DNA of 5,441 nt, from contig CAMKAE010000153.1 of the NCBI GenBank assembly GCA_946410395.1, positions 1 to 5,441 on the forward strand, read 5' to 3'. Both the position numbers and the translations under genes were made by a program. Shown piece after piece: positions 1 through 5,441 of the stretch; the stretch's first letter is position 1, and each line of letters starts with the position of its first letter. The stretch comes from an uncultured Clostridia bacterium (GTDB lineage: Bacteria; Bacillota; Clostridia; Christensenellales; Aristaeellaceae). The notes beneath the pieces were generated by a model. The model did no database searches. It saw nothing but the letters and a program-made list of their open reading frames with translations, and was not told the DNA's origin.

Positions 1-1118
1 GCCAATGGCTCGCGGTGTTGCTGGCCGACGCGGTCATGCTGCTGATCATGGGCCTGCTGTTCCGGCGTTTGCCGACGCTCTGGCCCGGGCTCATCACCCT
101 GGCCGCACAGTTCTGCCTGTCGGCGCTGTGGACATGGGCTGCCACTGCGTGGTATTTCCACGCCTTCGAGCCCCTGGACACCGCGGTGATCTACGACGCC
201 CGGGAGGGCATGGAGACGCTGATCGAGAAGTACGGCTTCTCCCGTAAATACCGGGTGATCGTCAACCTGTCCGCGGCGGAATGCCTGGCGGATCTGAGCC
301 GGCTGGACGCCTGCAAAACCGTTTTCCTAAGCGGTGTCCACAGCCACGACCGGAACCTGATCCTGAAATACTGCGTGGAAAAGGACATCCAGGTGATGGT
401 GGTCCCCCGGATCGGGGATGTGATCATGAGCGGGGCGCATCCCATGCACATGTTTCACCTGCCCATCCTCCGGGCGGAACGGCAGCACCTGCTGCCGGAA
501 TACGCCGTCGCAAAGCGCTTCTTCGACATCGTCCTCAGCTGCCTGCTCCTGCTGATTCTGAGCCCCGTGATGCTGTTCACCGCCGCAGCCATCCGACTTT
601 CAGACGGCGGCCCGGTGTTCTTCCGTCAGGTGCGCCTGACGAAGGACGGCCGGCAATTCCGCATCATCAAGTTCCGCAGCATGCGGCCAGACGCCGAGGA
701 CGACGAGACCGCACCCCGCTCTGCCTGCCGTGATGATCCGCGCATCACACCGGTGGGCCGCTTCATCCGGCGCTGGCGCATCGACGAGCTGCCGCAGCTG
801 TTCAACATTCTCCGGGGTGACATGAGCATGGTCGGCCCGCGCCCGGAGCGGCTGGAAAACGTGATCCGATACGAGCGGGAGCTGCCCGAGTTCCGCCTGC
901 GCCTGCAGGTGAAGGCCGGGCTGACAGGTTACGCGCAGGTCTACGGCAAGTACAACTCGACCCCCTACGACAAGCTGATGATGGACCTGATGTACATCGC
1001 CCATCCATCGCTGGTGATGGATCTGAGCATCCTGCTGGCCACGTTGAAAACCCTTTTTGAGAAGGAAAGCACCGAGGGTTTCGATCAAAATCAGATGACG
1101 GGAGGAGACGGACAATGA
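1..1118 (+). CDS. Exopolysaccharide polyprenyl glycosylphosphotransferase (sugar transferase), 5' partial
   Basis: Membrane enzyme that transfers a sugar-1-phosphate from a nucleotide sugar to undecaprenyl phosphate, the first step of exopolysaccharide or capsule repeat-unit synthesis. The frame is open to the left edge, so the start lies upstream; the GTG at 15 is probably internal. Family members are usually about 460 residues, and roughly 370 are visible. Numbering from that GTG, two N-terminal membrane helices lie at about 3-17 and 24-48, a CoA-binding-like Rossmann segment at about 55-155, and the C-terminal bacterial sugar transferase domain at about 167-350. The latter shows KRFFD at 167-171, a membrane segment with the Ser183-Pro184 break typical of the re-entrant helix, FRIIKFRSM at 215-223, the catalytic Asp257-Glu258 pair in RIDELPQLFNILRGDMSMVG, then GPRP and KAGLTGYAQVYGKY. 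All key motifs are present, so it should be active. The sugar used cannot be told from the sequence. The stop overlaps the gpsA start. Confidence 0.93.
   Translation, partial: QWLAVLLADAVMLLIMGLLFRRLPTLWPGLITLAAQFCLSALWTWAATAWYFHAFEPLDTAVIYDAREGMETLIEKYGFSRKYRVIVNLSAAECLADLSRLDACKTVFLSGVHSHDRNLILKYCVEKDIQVMVVPRIGDVIMSGAHPMHMFHLPILRAERQHLLPEYAVAKRFFDIVLSCLLLLILSPVMLFTAAAIRLSDGGPVFFRQVRLTKDGRQFRIIKFRSMRPDAEDDETAPRSACRDDPRITPVGRFIRRWRIDELPQLFNILRGDMSMVGPRPERLENVIRYERELPEFRLRLQVKAGLTGYAQVYGKYNSTPYDKLMMDLMYIAHPSLVMDLSILLATLKTLFEKESTEGFDQNQMTGGDGQ
1101..1108 (+). promoter_or_regulatory. Ribosome binding site of gpsA
   Basis: GGAGGAGA lies 6 bases before the ATG at 1115, inside the last codons of the sugar transferase gene. 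It is a near-ideal Shine-Dalgarno sequence and fixes the gpsA start. Together with the ATGA stop/start overlap it suggests translational coupling. Confidence 0.85.
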
Positions 1119-2122
1119 GCCGTGTCAGTGTACTGGGCGCAGGCACATGGGGCTTTGCCCTGGCGCGCCTGCTGGCAAACCGCGGTCACGAAACAGTCCT
1201 GTGGTCTGCCCTGCCGGAGGAGGTCGCTTCACTTCGCGAAACCCGGTCGCACCCCCGCCTGCCCGGCGTGCTCCTGCCGGCGGGTGTCCGGCTGACGGAA
1301 AAGGCGGAAGAGGCCGCCTGTGGCCGGGATCTGGTGGTGTTCGCGGTTCCGTCGCCTCACGTTCGGGCAACCGCACGCCGGATGAAGCCCTTCCTGGCAC
1401 CGGATCAGCTGATGGCCGACGCCGCAAAGGGCATTGAGCCCGGCACGCTGCTGCCCCTCTCGGAGGTCATCCGGCAAGAAATCGGGGAGAATGCCCGGGT
1501 GGTCGCCCTCTCCGGCCCCACCCATGCCGAGGAAGTGGCCCGGGACAAGCTGACCGCCATCGTGGCCGCCTGCGCGGACGAGCAGGCGGCGAAGGCCGTT
1601 CAGGCCATCTTCATGACCCCCTCCTTCCGGGTGTACACCAATACGGATATCCGGGGCGTGGAGCTGTGCGGTGCGCTGAAAAACATCATTGCGCTGGCCG
1701 CGGGCATCAGCGACGGGCTGGGACAGGGCGACAACGCCCGGGCCGCGCTGATCACCCGCGGTCTGGCAGAAATGCAGCGTTTGGGCCGTGCCATGGGCAT
1801 GCAGGCGGGCACCTTCGCTGGGCTCTCCGGCATGGGCGACCTGATCGTGACCTGCACCAGCCGCTTCAGCCGCAACCATCAGGCCGGCGAGCTCATCGGC
1901 AGCGGCGTTGCGCCCGACGAAGCGATCCGCCGCGTGGGCATGGTGGTCGAAGGCGTCAACGCCCTGCCGGCTGCCGTGTCCCTGGGAGAGAAATACCAGG
2001 TGGAGCTGCCCATCGTCCAGGCAGTGGACGCGGTGATTCACGGGCGCACGACCCCTGTGGACGCCGTCCGCGGGCTGATGCTCCGGGAGGGGCGGGATGA
2101 GATCAGCCGGAATCAGGATTGA
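1115..2122 (+). CDS. gpsA: NAD(P)H-dependent glycerol-3-phosphate dehydrogenase
   Basis: Cytoplasmic enzyme that reduces dihydroxyacetone phosphate to sn-glycerol-3-phosphate with NAD(P)H, giving the backbone for phospholipids and for glycerol-phosphate polymers such as teichoic acids. The 335-residue protein is the usual family length. It starts with the Rossmann nucleotide-binding loop GAGTWG (8-13). It then shows ADAAKGIEPG (101-110, conserved Lys105), SGPTHAEEVA (133-142) and GVELCGALKNIIALAAGISD (181-200, with the family's catalytic Lys at 189). GQGDNARAALITRGLAEM (203-220), GLSGMGDLIVTCTSRFSRN (236-254) and VVEGV (277-281) follow. Every hallmark of the family is intact. The ATG is chosen because of the strong GGAGGAGA site and the 4-base overlap with the sugar transferase. 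In many Firmicutes gpsA follows plsY or der, so a polysaccharide-initiating transferase as upstream neighbour is less usual. It ends in front of a hairpin that probably stops transcription. Confidence 0.97.
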   Translation: MSRVSVLGAGTWGFALARLLANRGHETVLWSALPEEVASLRETRSHPRLPGVLLPAGVRLTEKAEEAACGRDLVVFAVPSPHVRATARRMKPFLAPDQLMADAAKGIEPGTLLPLSEVIRQEIGENARVVALSGPTHAEEVARDKLTAIVAACADEQAAKAVQAIFMTPSFRVYTNTDIRGVELCGALKNIIALAAGISDGLGQGDNARAALITRGLAEMQRLGRAMGMQAGTFAGLSGMGDLIVTCTSRFSRNHQAGELIGSGVAPDEAIRRVGMVVEGVNALPAAVSLGEKYQVELPIVQAVDAVIHGRTTPVDAVRGLMLREGRDEISRNQD

Positions 2123-2139
2123 TATTGTCTACTTACAAG

Positions 2140-2194
2140 AAAGAGCGGCTTGCTCTCTGTGACAGTGAATGTCGCATTGGGCAAGTCGCTCTTT
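2140..2194. terminator. Long hairpin between convergent genes, probable bidirectional terminator
   Basis: Arms 2140-2153 (AAAGAGCGGCTTGC) and 2181-2194 (GCAAGTCGCTCTTT) pair over 14 bases with a single G-U wobble. The loop holds a smaller stem, TGTGACA against TGTCGCA (one G-U), around GTGAA. The structure starts 18 bases after the gpsA stop and ends about 80 bases beyond the stop of the dockerin gene on the other strand. On the plus strand the T-tract is short (CTTTGTATG); on the minus strand the tail CTCTTTCTTGT is more T-rich. Its place between two converging genes fits a shared terminator. A competing local hairpin (AGAGC-GGCTT-GCTCT, 2142-2156) lies inside the left arm. Confidence 0.65.
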
Positions 2195-2274
2195 GTATGA
2201 GCTTGCAACGGAAAGCAAAGTCTCAATCATCAGAGAGAAGGTTTAATTTGGGGTGGGACGCTTTGATCTATCTA

Positions 2275-4362
2275 TTACTGAAGAGTGACTTCCCAGCCCG
2301 CGAGCGACTGCCCCAACAGCATCCAGTCGAGCAAGGTTACCTCTCCGTCGCCGTTTACATCGCCATTGCTCTCGTTGATGCTGACATCCCATCCTGCGAT
2401 GGACTGGCCCAACAGCATCCAGTCGACCAGACCGACCTCCCCATCGTCGTTGACATCGCCGGGAATCCGGCTGGAAGCTTCGACGATCTTGATATGGTCG
2501 CTGTACGCAAGACAGTCAGTATCTTTCTGATCTTTATCCTTGGCTGATACCACCGTCACATCGACATCCGCACTGCCTGTCTGTGCGGAATCCTTGACTT
2601 TCAGGGTCACTGTCGCCACAGACCCGTCAAAATCATTTCCATCCGATGAAATCCGGATCGTATTGCTTCCTGTCAGCGTATGATCTGTTTTGATCTCAAC
2701 GAATTCATAAAGAGCAGAATCGTAATTGATCCTGACTTCAGCTTCTGCGATGTCATACCCTTGCAAGTAGACATTAACGGTTACTTCCCGACCTTGTACA
2801 GCCTGAATTGATTCAGCCTTTGGGGCTTCCTCATCATATCCGTCAATGTCAAATGAGATCGCAGTATCAGAGGTAGAATCCATCTGAACAAGGTTGGTGC
2901 AGTTTGCAAACGCCCTGGAACAAATCTTTTGAATGCACGGCGGTAAAGTGATCTTCGTGAGCGTTGTCTTACTCTCGAACGCACCTGTACCGATCTGCGT
3001 CACACGAATGCCGTTGATGGTCTTCGGGATCGTTACTTCTGCCGCAGACCCGTTATACTTGTCAACGGTGATATTGTTGCCATCTAACGTATACTGCACA
3101 TTGTCCACGGTAAACGTGTAGGGCCCGGACGAGGAACCTGGCGTCCCCGCATCAGCCGTGACCGCCTCAATTGGCTTACTGCCGTCCGCATCCTCCCCCA
3201 CATAATACATCACGATAGGCACAATCGGATCGTTATCCTCTTCGCTTCCAGGCGTCTCCTGATCCGTTTCATCTTTGACAGCCGCACTGTCTTCCGGCTC
3301 TGATTCACCGGCGTCTGCTCCTTCAGACGGCTCATTCAGATCAACTTCATCGTCAATCGGAACCAGCTCGAAGCCGTTTTCTTCATCTGCGTCATCTTGG
3401 GAAGATTGATGATCGCTCTGACTTTCGGCAGATGTTGCTTCATCCTCTGTGTCTTCGTGTGCAGTATATGCAAAAGTCGTGATCTCAGGAATCTGCACAC
3501 CTGCATATACCAGATTCTTGCCACTGAACGTGTTCTTCAGGGAAGCTGCTTCTTCTTCGCTCATGACCGCAGCAGAAGAAGCATAAACATATCCGGTAAC
3601 AAGAGCAGGTCCCTTCCCTTCGTCATCTGTCAGAGAGAAGGCTACCTTCAACAATTTATGGGCGTCCCGGCTCGTCCCCTGCGAAAGCGCATAGACGGCA
3701 CTGCCTGAAGCAAAGGTTCCTGTTACTTTTCCGAGCGTCTCATCTTCATAGAGCGTGGTTCCGCCCCTAACCGTGCAGTATCCGCTTTCAAATTCAGGTT
3801 CGGGATGATCGTCTTCAGAAGCTGCTTTCGCATCGTCTTCGCCATTTTCCCCTGCATTGTCCTGTTCTGACGATACGTCTCCTTCCGCCGTATCCGTCTC
3901 CGGGGTTACAGTCCCTTTTTCAATGTCGGGCGCTGTTTCTGCTGCTTCTTCATTGACAGCCGCAGCGTCAGAAAGCCCCTCAGGGCTTGTCACAGCGTTT
4001 TCATCCGCCTCTTCTATGACATCCAATACACTTGCCATGTCCTGATCAGCCGGTTCAGATCCTTCGGGCTGCAAATCGGCTTGGGATGATTCATCCGGCA
4101 CCGGAGCAGATTCTTGCAGACCGGACGCTGCGGTTGGATCAGCTGCACCCAGCTCGTCGGTCGGACGGCTGTCTGTCAAGGTATCCGGGCTTTGTTCGTC
4201 TGTCACTGTTTGCACGGATGGCGTGACTTCTTCTGCGGCTTCTCCATCCTCAGCATTTGCAGTCCATCCGAATCCAGCGATGCCGAAAAGAGACAGGTTG
4301 AATACAAAGACAATCGCGATTATCCACGCAAGGATTTTGTTTGTGTTCTTGCCGAGTTTCAC
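2275..4362 (-). CDS. Secreted multidomain protein: acidic linkers, SH3-like, BspA-like LRR, cohesin-like and dockerin modules
   Basis: Probable exported or surface protein of 695 residues. The GTG at 4362 is chosen because an AAGGCGG site lies 11 bases before it; the in-frame GTG at 4374 overlaps that site. Residues 9-37 form a hydrophobic signal peptide ending in ANA|ED. Residues 38-192 are a disordered Glu/Asp/Ala/Ser/Thr-rich stretch. Residues 195-268 resemble a bacterial SH3 fold (YCTVRGGTTLY to GYVYAS). A second acidic linker covers about 303-380. Residues about 442-492 match BspA-type LRR_5 repeats (VTIPKTINGIRVTQIGTGAF, then ITLPPCIQKICSRAFANCTNL). Residues about 515-628 look like a cohesin-fold module (GREVTVNVYL, INYDSALYEFVEI). 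Two dockerin calcium-binding repeats follow at 635-658 (GDVNDDGEVGLVDW) and 667-690 (GDVNGDGEVTLLDW). No sortase or S-layer anchor is seen. Family knowledge suggests binding of a cohesin partner through the dockerin and contact with wall or other proteins through SH3/LRR. The exact role is unknown. It is more AT-rich than gpsA. Confidence 0.88.
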   Translation of the reverse strand: MKLGKNTNKILAWIIAIVFVFNLSLFGIAGFGWTANAEDGEAAEEVTPSVQTVTDEQSPDTLTDSRPTDELGAADPTAASGLQESAPVPDESSQADLQPEGSEPADQDMASVLDVIEEADENAVTSPEGLSDAAAVNEEAAETAPDIEKGTVTPETDTAEGDVSSEQDNAGENGEDDAKAASEDDHPEPEFESGYCTVRGGTTLYEDETLGKVTGTFASGSAVYALSQGTSRDAHKLLKVAFSLTDDEGKGPALVTGYVYASSAAVMSEEEAASLKNTFSGKNLVYAGVQIPEITTFAYTAHEDTEDEATSAESQSDHQSSQDDADEENGFELVPIDDEVDLNEPSEGADAGESEPEDSAAVKDETDQETPGSEEDNDPIVPIVMYYVGEDADGSKPIEAVTADAGTPGSSSGPYTFTVDNVQYTLDGNNITVDKYNGSAAEVTIPKTINGIRVTQIGTGAFESKTTLTKITLPPCIQKICSRAFANCTNLVQMDSTSDTAISFDIDGYDEEAPKAESIQAVQGREVTVNVYLQGYDIAEAEVRINYDSALYEFVEIKTDHTLTGSNTIRISSDGNDFDGSVATVTLKVKDSAQTGSADVDVTVVSAKDKDQKDTDCLAYSDHIKIVEASSRIPGDVNDDGEVGLVDWMLLGQSIAGWDVSINESNGDVNGDGEVTLLDWMLLGQSLAGWEVTLQ
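2287..2460 (-). repeat. Duplicated dockerin calcium-binding repeats (96-bp period)
   Basis: Two 78-bp units, 2287-2364 and 2383-2460, are about 80% identical by eye and sit 96 bases apart. Each encodes a GDVNxDGEVxLxDWMLLGQSxAGW loop-helix. Ligand positions 1, 3, 5 and 12 are Asp, Asn, Asp and Asp in both, as in F-hand calcium sites. Positions 10-11 (LV and LL) and 17-18 (GQ and GQ), which set cohesin choice in classical dockerins, are nearly the same in both copies, consistent with two-fold symmetric dual-mode binding. Confidence 0.85.
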
Positions 4363-4373
4363 TTGAAATAGCA

Positions 4374-4380
4374 CCGCCTT
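4374..4380 (-). promoter_or_regulatory. Ribosome binding site deciding the start of the dockerin protein gene
   Basis: On the minus strand AAGGCGGTG matches the ideal AAGGAGGTG at all but one base. It lies 11 bases before the GTG at 4362 but overlaps the GTG at 4374, which has no site of its own. This supports 4362 as the start. The spacing is slightly long. Confidence 0.6.
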
Positions 4381-4407
4381 TTTTAGAACTGCAATGTTGA
4401 AGAGAAT

Positions 4408-4440
4408 GCCAAAGCTGTTTGGATCACAAACAGCTTTGGC
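4408..4440 (-). terminator. Perfect 14-bp hairpin after the Cys-repeat gene
   Basis: GCCAAAGCTGTTTG (4408-4421) and CAAACAGCTTTGGC (4427-4440) pair perfectly over 14 bases with a 5-base loop. On the minus strand it begins 9 bases after the TAA at 4450 and is followed by the T-rich but interrupted tail ATTCTCTTC. This suits a rho-independent terminator. Because the next gene starts only about 45 bases further on, it may act as a partial terminator that lowers expression of the downstream gene. Confidence 0.75.
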
Positions 4441-4449
4441 CGTAGGATA

Positions 4450-5441
4450 TTACTCTTTCAGCAGCGTATTGGTCATGGCATCAAGAGCTTCCTGATACTC
4501 GGACAGTACATCTTCAAGTGTCCGGAAAGAGGACAGCATTGTCTCTTCAATCTCAGCCACGCCATCAAAGCAGAGATACAGCGTGTCCGCCTCACCGAAT
4601 TCGTCAGCAATCCGGTATTCCGTATCAAACTCGTATTCCTTTTCATCGAGGAGTCCTTCAACAGTGGCGCTCAGCTTGAGTTTGATTTCTTCGACCTTAA
4701 CGCTCTCGGGCAATTCAACCTTGACCGTCATGATACCGTCGTGAACCTCGACCACGAGCTGACCAACGACGTAAGTGTCAGCAAAGAGGAGCGGCACGCA
4801 AACCGGTTCAGTCTGTGAGAGGTCAATCATCCAAATGGAGGGGAGTGTCTCGAATTCGGTTTCGGCAAGCTTGACACCAAGGTTGTTGATCTTTTTGCTG
4901 CCTGCTTCACCGATTTTGGGAATGATCTGGGTATCCAGGACTTTACCGCAGCGCGTACATTTAAATTCCTTGTAACCGTTTTCAGTCGCCGTGGGCTCGG
5001 TTACCGTAATCCAGCGTCCGCTATGCCCAAGAGCAGGCACATCGCTGACCTTTGTCTCTCCGCAGCGATCACATGCAGCTGTCTGCTGACCCTTCTCGGT
5101 GCAGGTCGCGGCTTTGATCACCTCGTATTTGGAGTAGCTATGTCCCAGCGCAGGAATATCCTGTGTCGTTGTTTCTCCGCAGCGCGAGCAAGTGGCGGTC
5201 TTCACGCCTTTTTCGGTGCAGGTCGGGGCTTTCGTCTCGACGTATTCGCCGTAAGCGTGTCCCAGCGCCGCAATCTCGCGGGTCTTTTTCTCGGTATTGC
5301 AGCGCGTGCAGGTCGCGGTCTCTTCACCCTTCTCGGTGCAGGTCGCGGCTTTGGTCACCTTGTATTCCCCGAAGCTGTGTCCCAGCGCCGCAATCTCGCG
5401 GGTCTTTTTCTCGGTATTGCAGCGCGTGCAGGTCGCGGTCT
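4450..5441 (-). CDS. Cys-rich tandem-repeat surface-type protein with unrecognised C-terminal domain, 5' partial
   Basis: The frame is open through the right edge, so the true start and any signal peptide lie outside; 329 residues are visible (numbered from the edge). Residues 1-177 are tandem repeats of 39-40 residues of the form TCTEKGxxTATCxRCxxxxxxxIxALGH. Full repeats have a C-x9-C-x2-C-x13-H pattern, which could bind zinc or form disulfides; similar repeats are known in secreted Clostridia proteins of unknown role. The last unit (150-177) is degenerate: its first Cys is Ala, and PKIG replaces the usual ALGH. Residues 178-329 form a different, acidic, beta-rich-looking segment with an alternating stretch YVVGQLVVEVHDGIMTVKVE, then LKLSATVEGL and a predicted helical end (SFRTLEDVLSEYQEALDAMT). 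I do not recognise this domain. The gene precedes the dockerin gene on the same strand, separated by a hairpin. Export and a surface role are inferred from the repeat type and neighbour. A function cannot be assigned. Confidence 0.85.
   Translation of the reverse strand, partial: TATCTRCNTEKKTREIAALGHSFGEYKVTKAATCTEKGEETATCTRCNTEKKTREIAALGHAYGEYVETKAPTCTEKGVKTATCSRCGETTTQDIPALGHSYSKYEVIKAATCTEKGQQTAACDRCGETKVSDVPALGHSGRWITVTEPTATENGYKEFKCTRCGKVLDTQIIPKIGEAGSKKINNLGVKLAETEFETLPSIWMIDLSQTEPVCVPLLFADTYVVGQLVVEVHDGIMTVKVELPESVKVEEIKLKLSATVEGLLDEKEYEFDTEYRIADEFGEADTLYLCFDGVAEIEETMLSSFRTLEDVLSEYQEALDAMTNTLLKE
4909..5441 (-). repeat. Tandem coding repeats, 117-120 bp units, running off the right edge
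   Basis: In coding order, a partial unit (5344-5441) is followed by units at 5224-5343 (120 bp), 5107-5223 (117 bp), 4993-5106 (114 bp, atypical end) and a degenerate 4909-4992. Positions 5257-5321 and 5377-5441 are identical for 65 bases at a 120-base shift, and that identity is cut only by the window end. Similarity falls towards the C-terminal units, so the units nearest the right edge were duplicated or homogenised most recently. Confidence 0.9.

Noticed and set aside
15..17. GTG at 15 as the real start of the sugar transferase
   Set aside because: The frame stays open to the edge with further hydrophobic codons (QWLA), the protein would lack about 90 residues usual for the family, and no ribosome site can be seen before it.
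600..1115. Minus-strand frame of 171 codons opposite the sugar transferase
   Set aside because: It is antisense to a conserved catalytic domain, with no ribosome site or recognisable protein features; a composition artefact.
1229..2041. Long open frame of 270 codons on the minus strand opposite gpsA
   Set aside because: It lies fully opposite an intact, well-recognised gpsA. The GC-rich codon pattern of gpsA creates long antisense frames, and the product is rich in His, Gly and Gln without any known motif.
2287..2460. EF-hand/calmodulin-type protein
   Set aside because: The paired GDVNxDGEV loops followed by a single helix (DWMLLGQ) at the extreme C-terminus of a secreted protein fit dockerin repeats better than helix-loop-helix EF-hands.
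2119..2547. Plus-strand frame of 142 codons beginning at the end of gpsA
   Set aside because: It starts with TTG at the gpsA stop, runs through the hairpin and then antisense to the dockerin. Its internal repeat is simply the reverse of the duplicated dockerin loops.
4909..5441. CRISPR-like array because of regular repeats
   Set aside because: The 117-120-bp units are continuous coding sequence that keeps frame and Cys positions; there are no short identical repeats with unique spacers.

Overview
The window looks like chromosomal DNA from an anaerobic, Gram-positive Clostridia-type bacterium (Firmicutes), probably of gut or rumen origin. This is an inference. It rests on a secreted protein that combines a bacterial SH3-like segment, BspA-type leucine-rich repeats, a cohesin-like module and a C-terminal type I dockerin, and on a neighbour with tandem Cys-rich 'TCTEKG...CxxC...ALGH' repeats. 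Both styles are familiar from Clostridia surface proteins. No rRNA, tRNA, CRISPR array, insertion sequence or phage gene is visible.

Left part (1-2122, plus strand, visibly GC-rich). Two genes overlap by 4 bases (ATGA). The first, cut by the left edge, is a membrane sugar-1-phosphate transferase that starts exopolysaccharide or capsule repeat units on the polyprenyl-phosphate carrier. The second is gpsA, the NAD(P)H-dependent glycerol-3-phosphate dehydrogenase that supplies G3P for phospholipids and glycerol-phosphate polymers. A strong ribosome binding site for gpsA lies inside the end of the transferase gene, so the two are probably co-transcribed and translationally coupled.

Middle (2123-2274). 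A 152-bp gap between convergent genes holds a long imperfect hairpin, best read as a bidirectional terminator. Base composition becomes more AT-rich here.

Right part (2275-5441, minus strand). Two secreted or surface-type genes lie in tandem. The upstream one (5' end beyond the right edge) encodes Cys-rich 39-40-residue repeats followed by a C-terminal domain of about 150 residues that I do not recognise. It ends just before a 14-bp perfect hairpin, a likely terminator or attenuator. The downstream one encodes a protein of about 695 residues: signal peptide, long acidic linker, SH3-like segment, second acidic linker, a short BspA-like LRR piece, cohesin-like module and dockerin. The pair may form part of a cell-surface adhesion or scaffold locus.

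The most interesting features are the cohesin-like/dockerin combination in one acidic secreted protein, the nearly identical 120-bp coding repeats that run off the right edge, and the unrecognised C-terminal domain. Nothing in the window proves a wholly new system.
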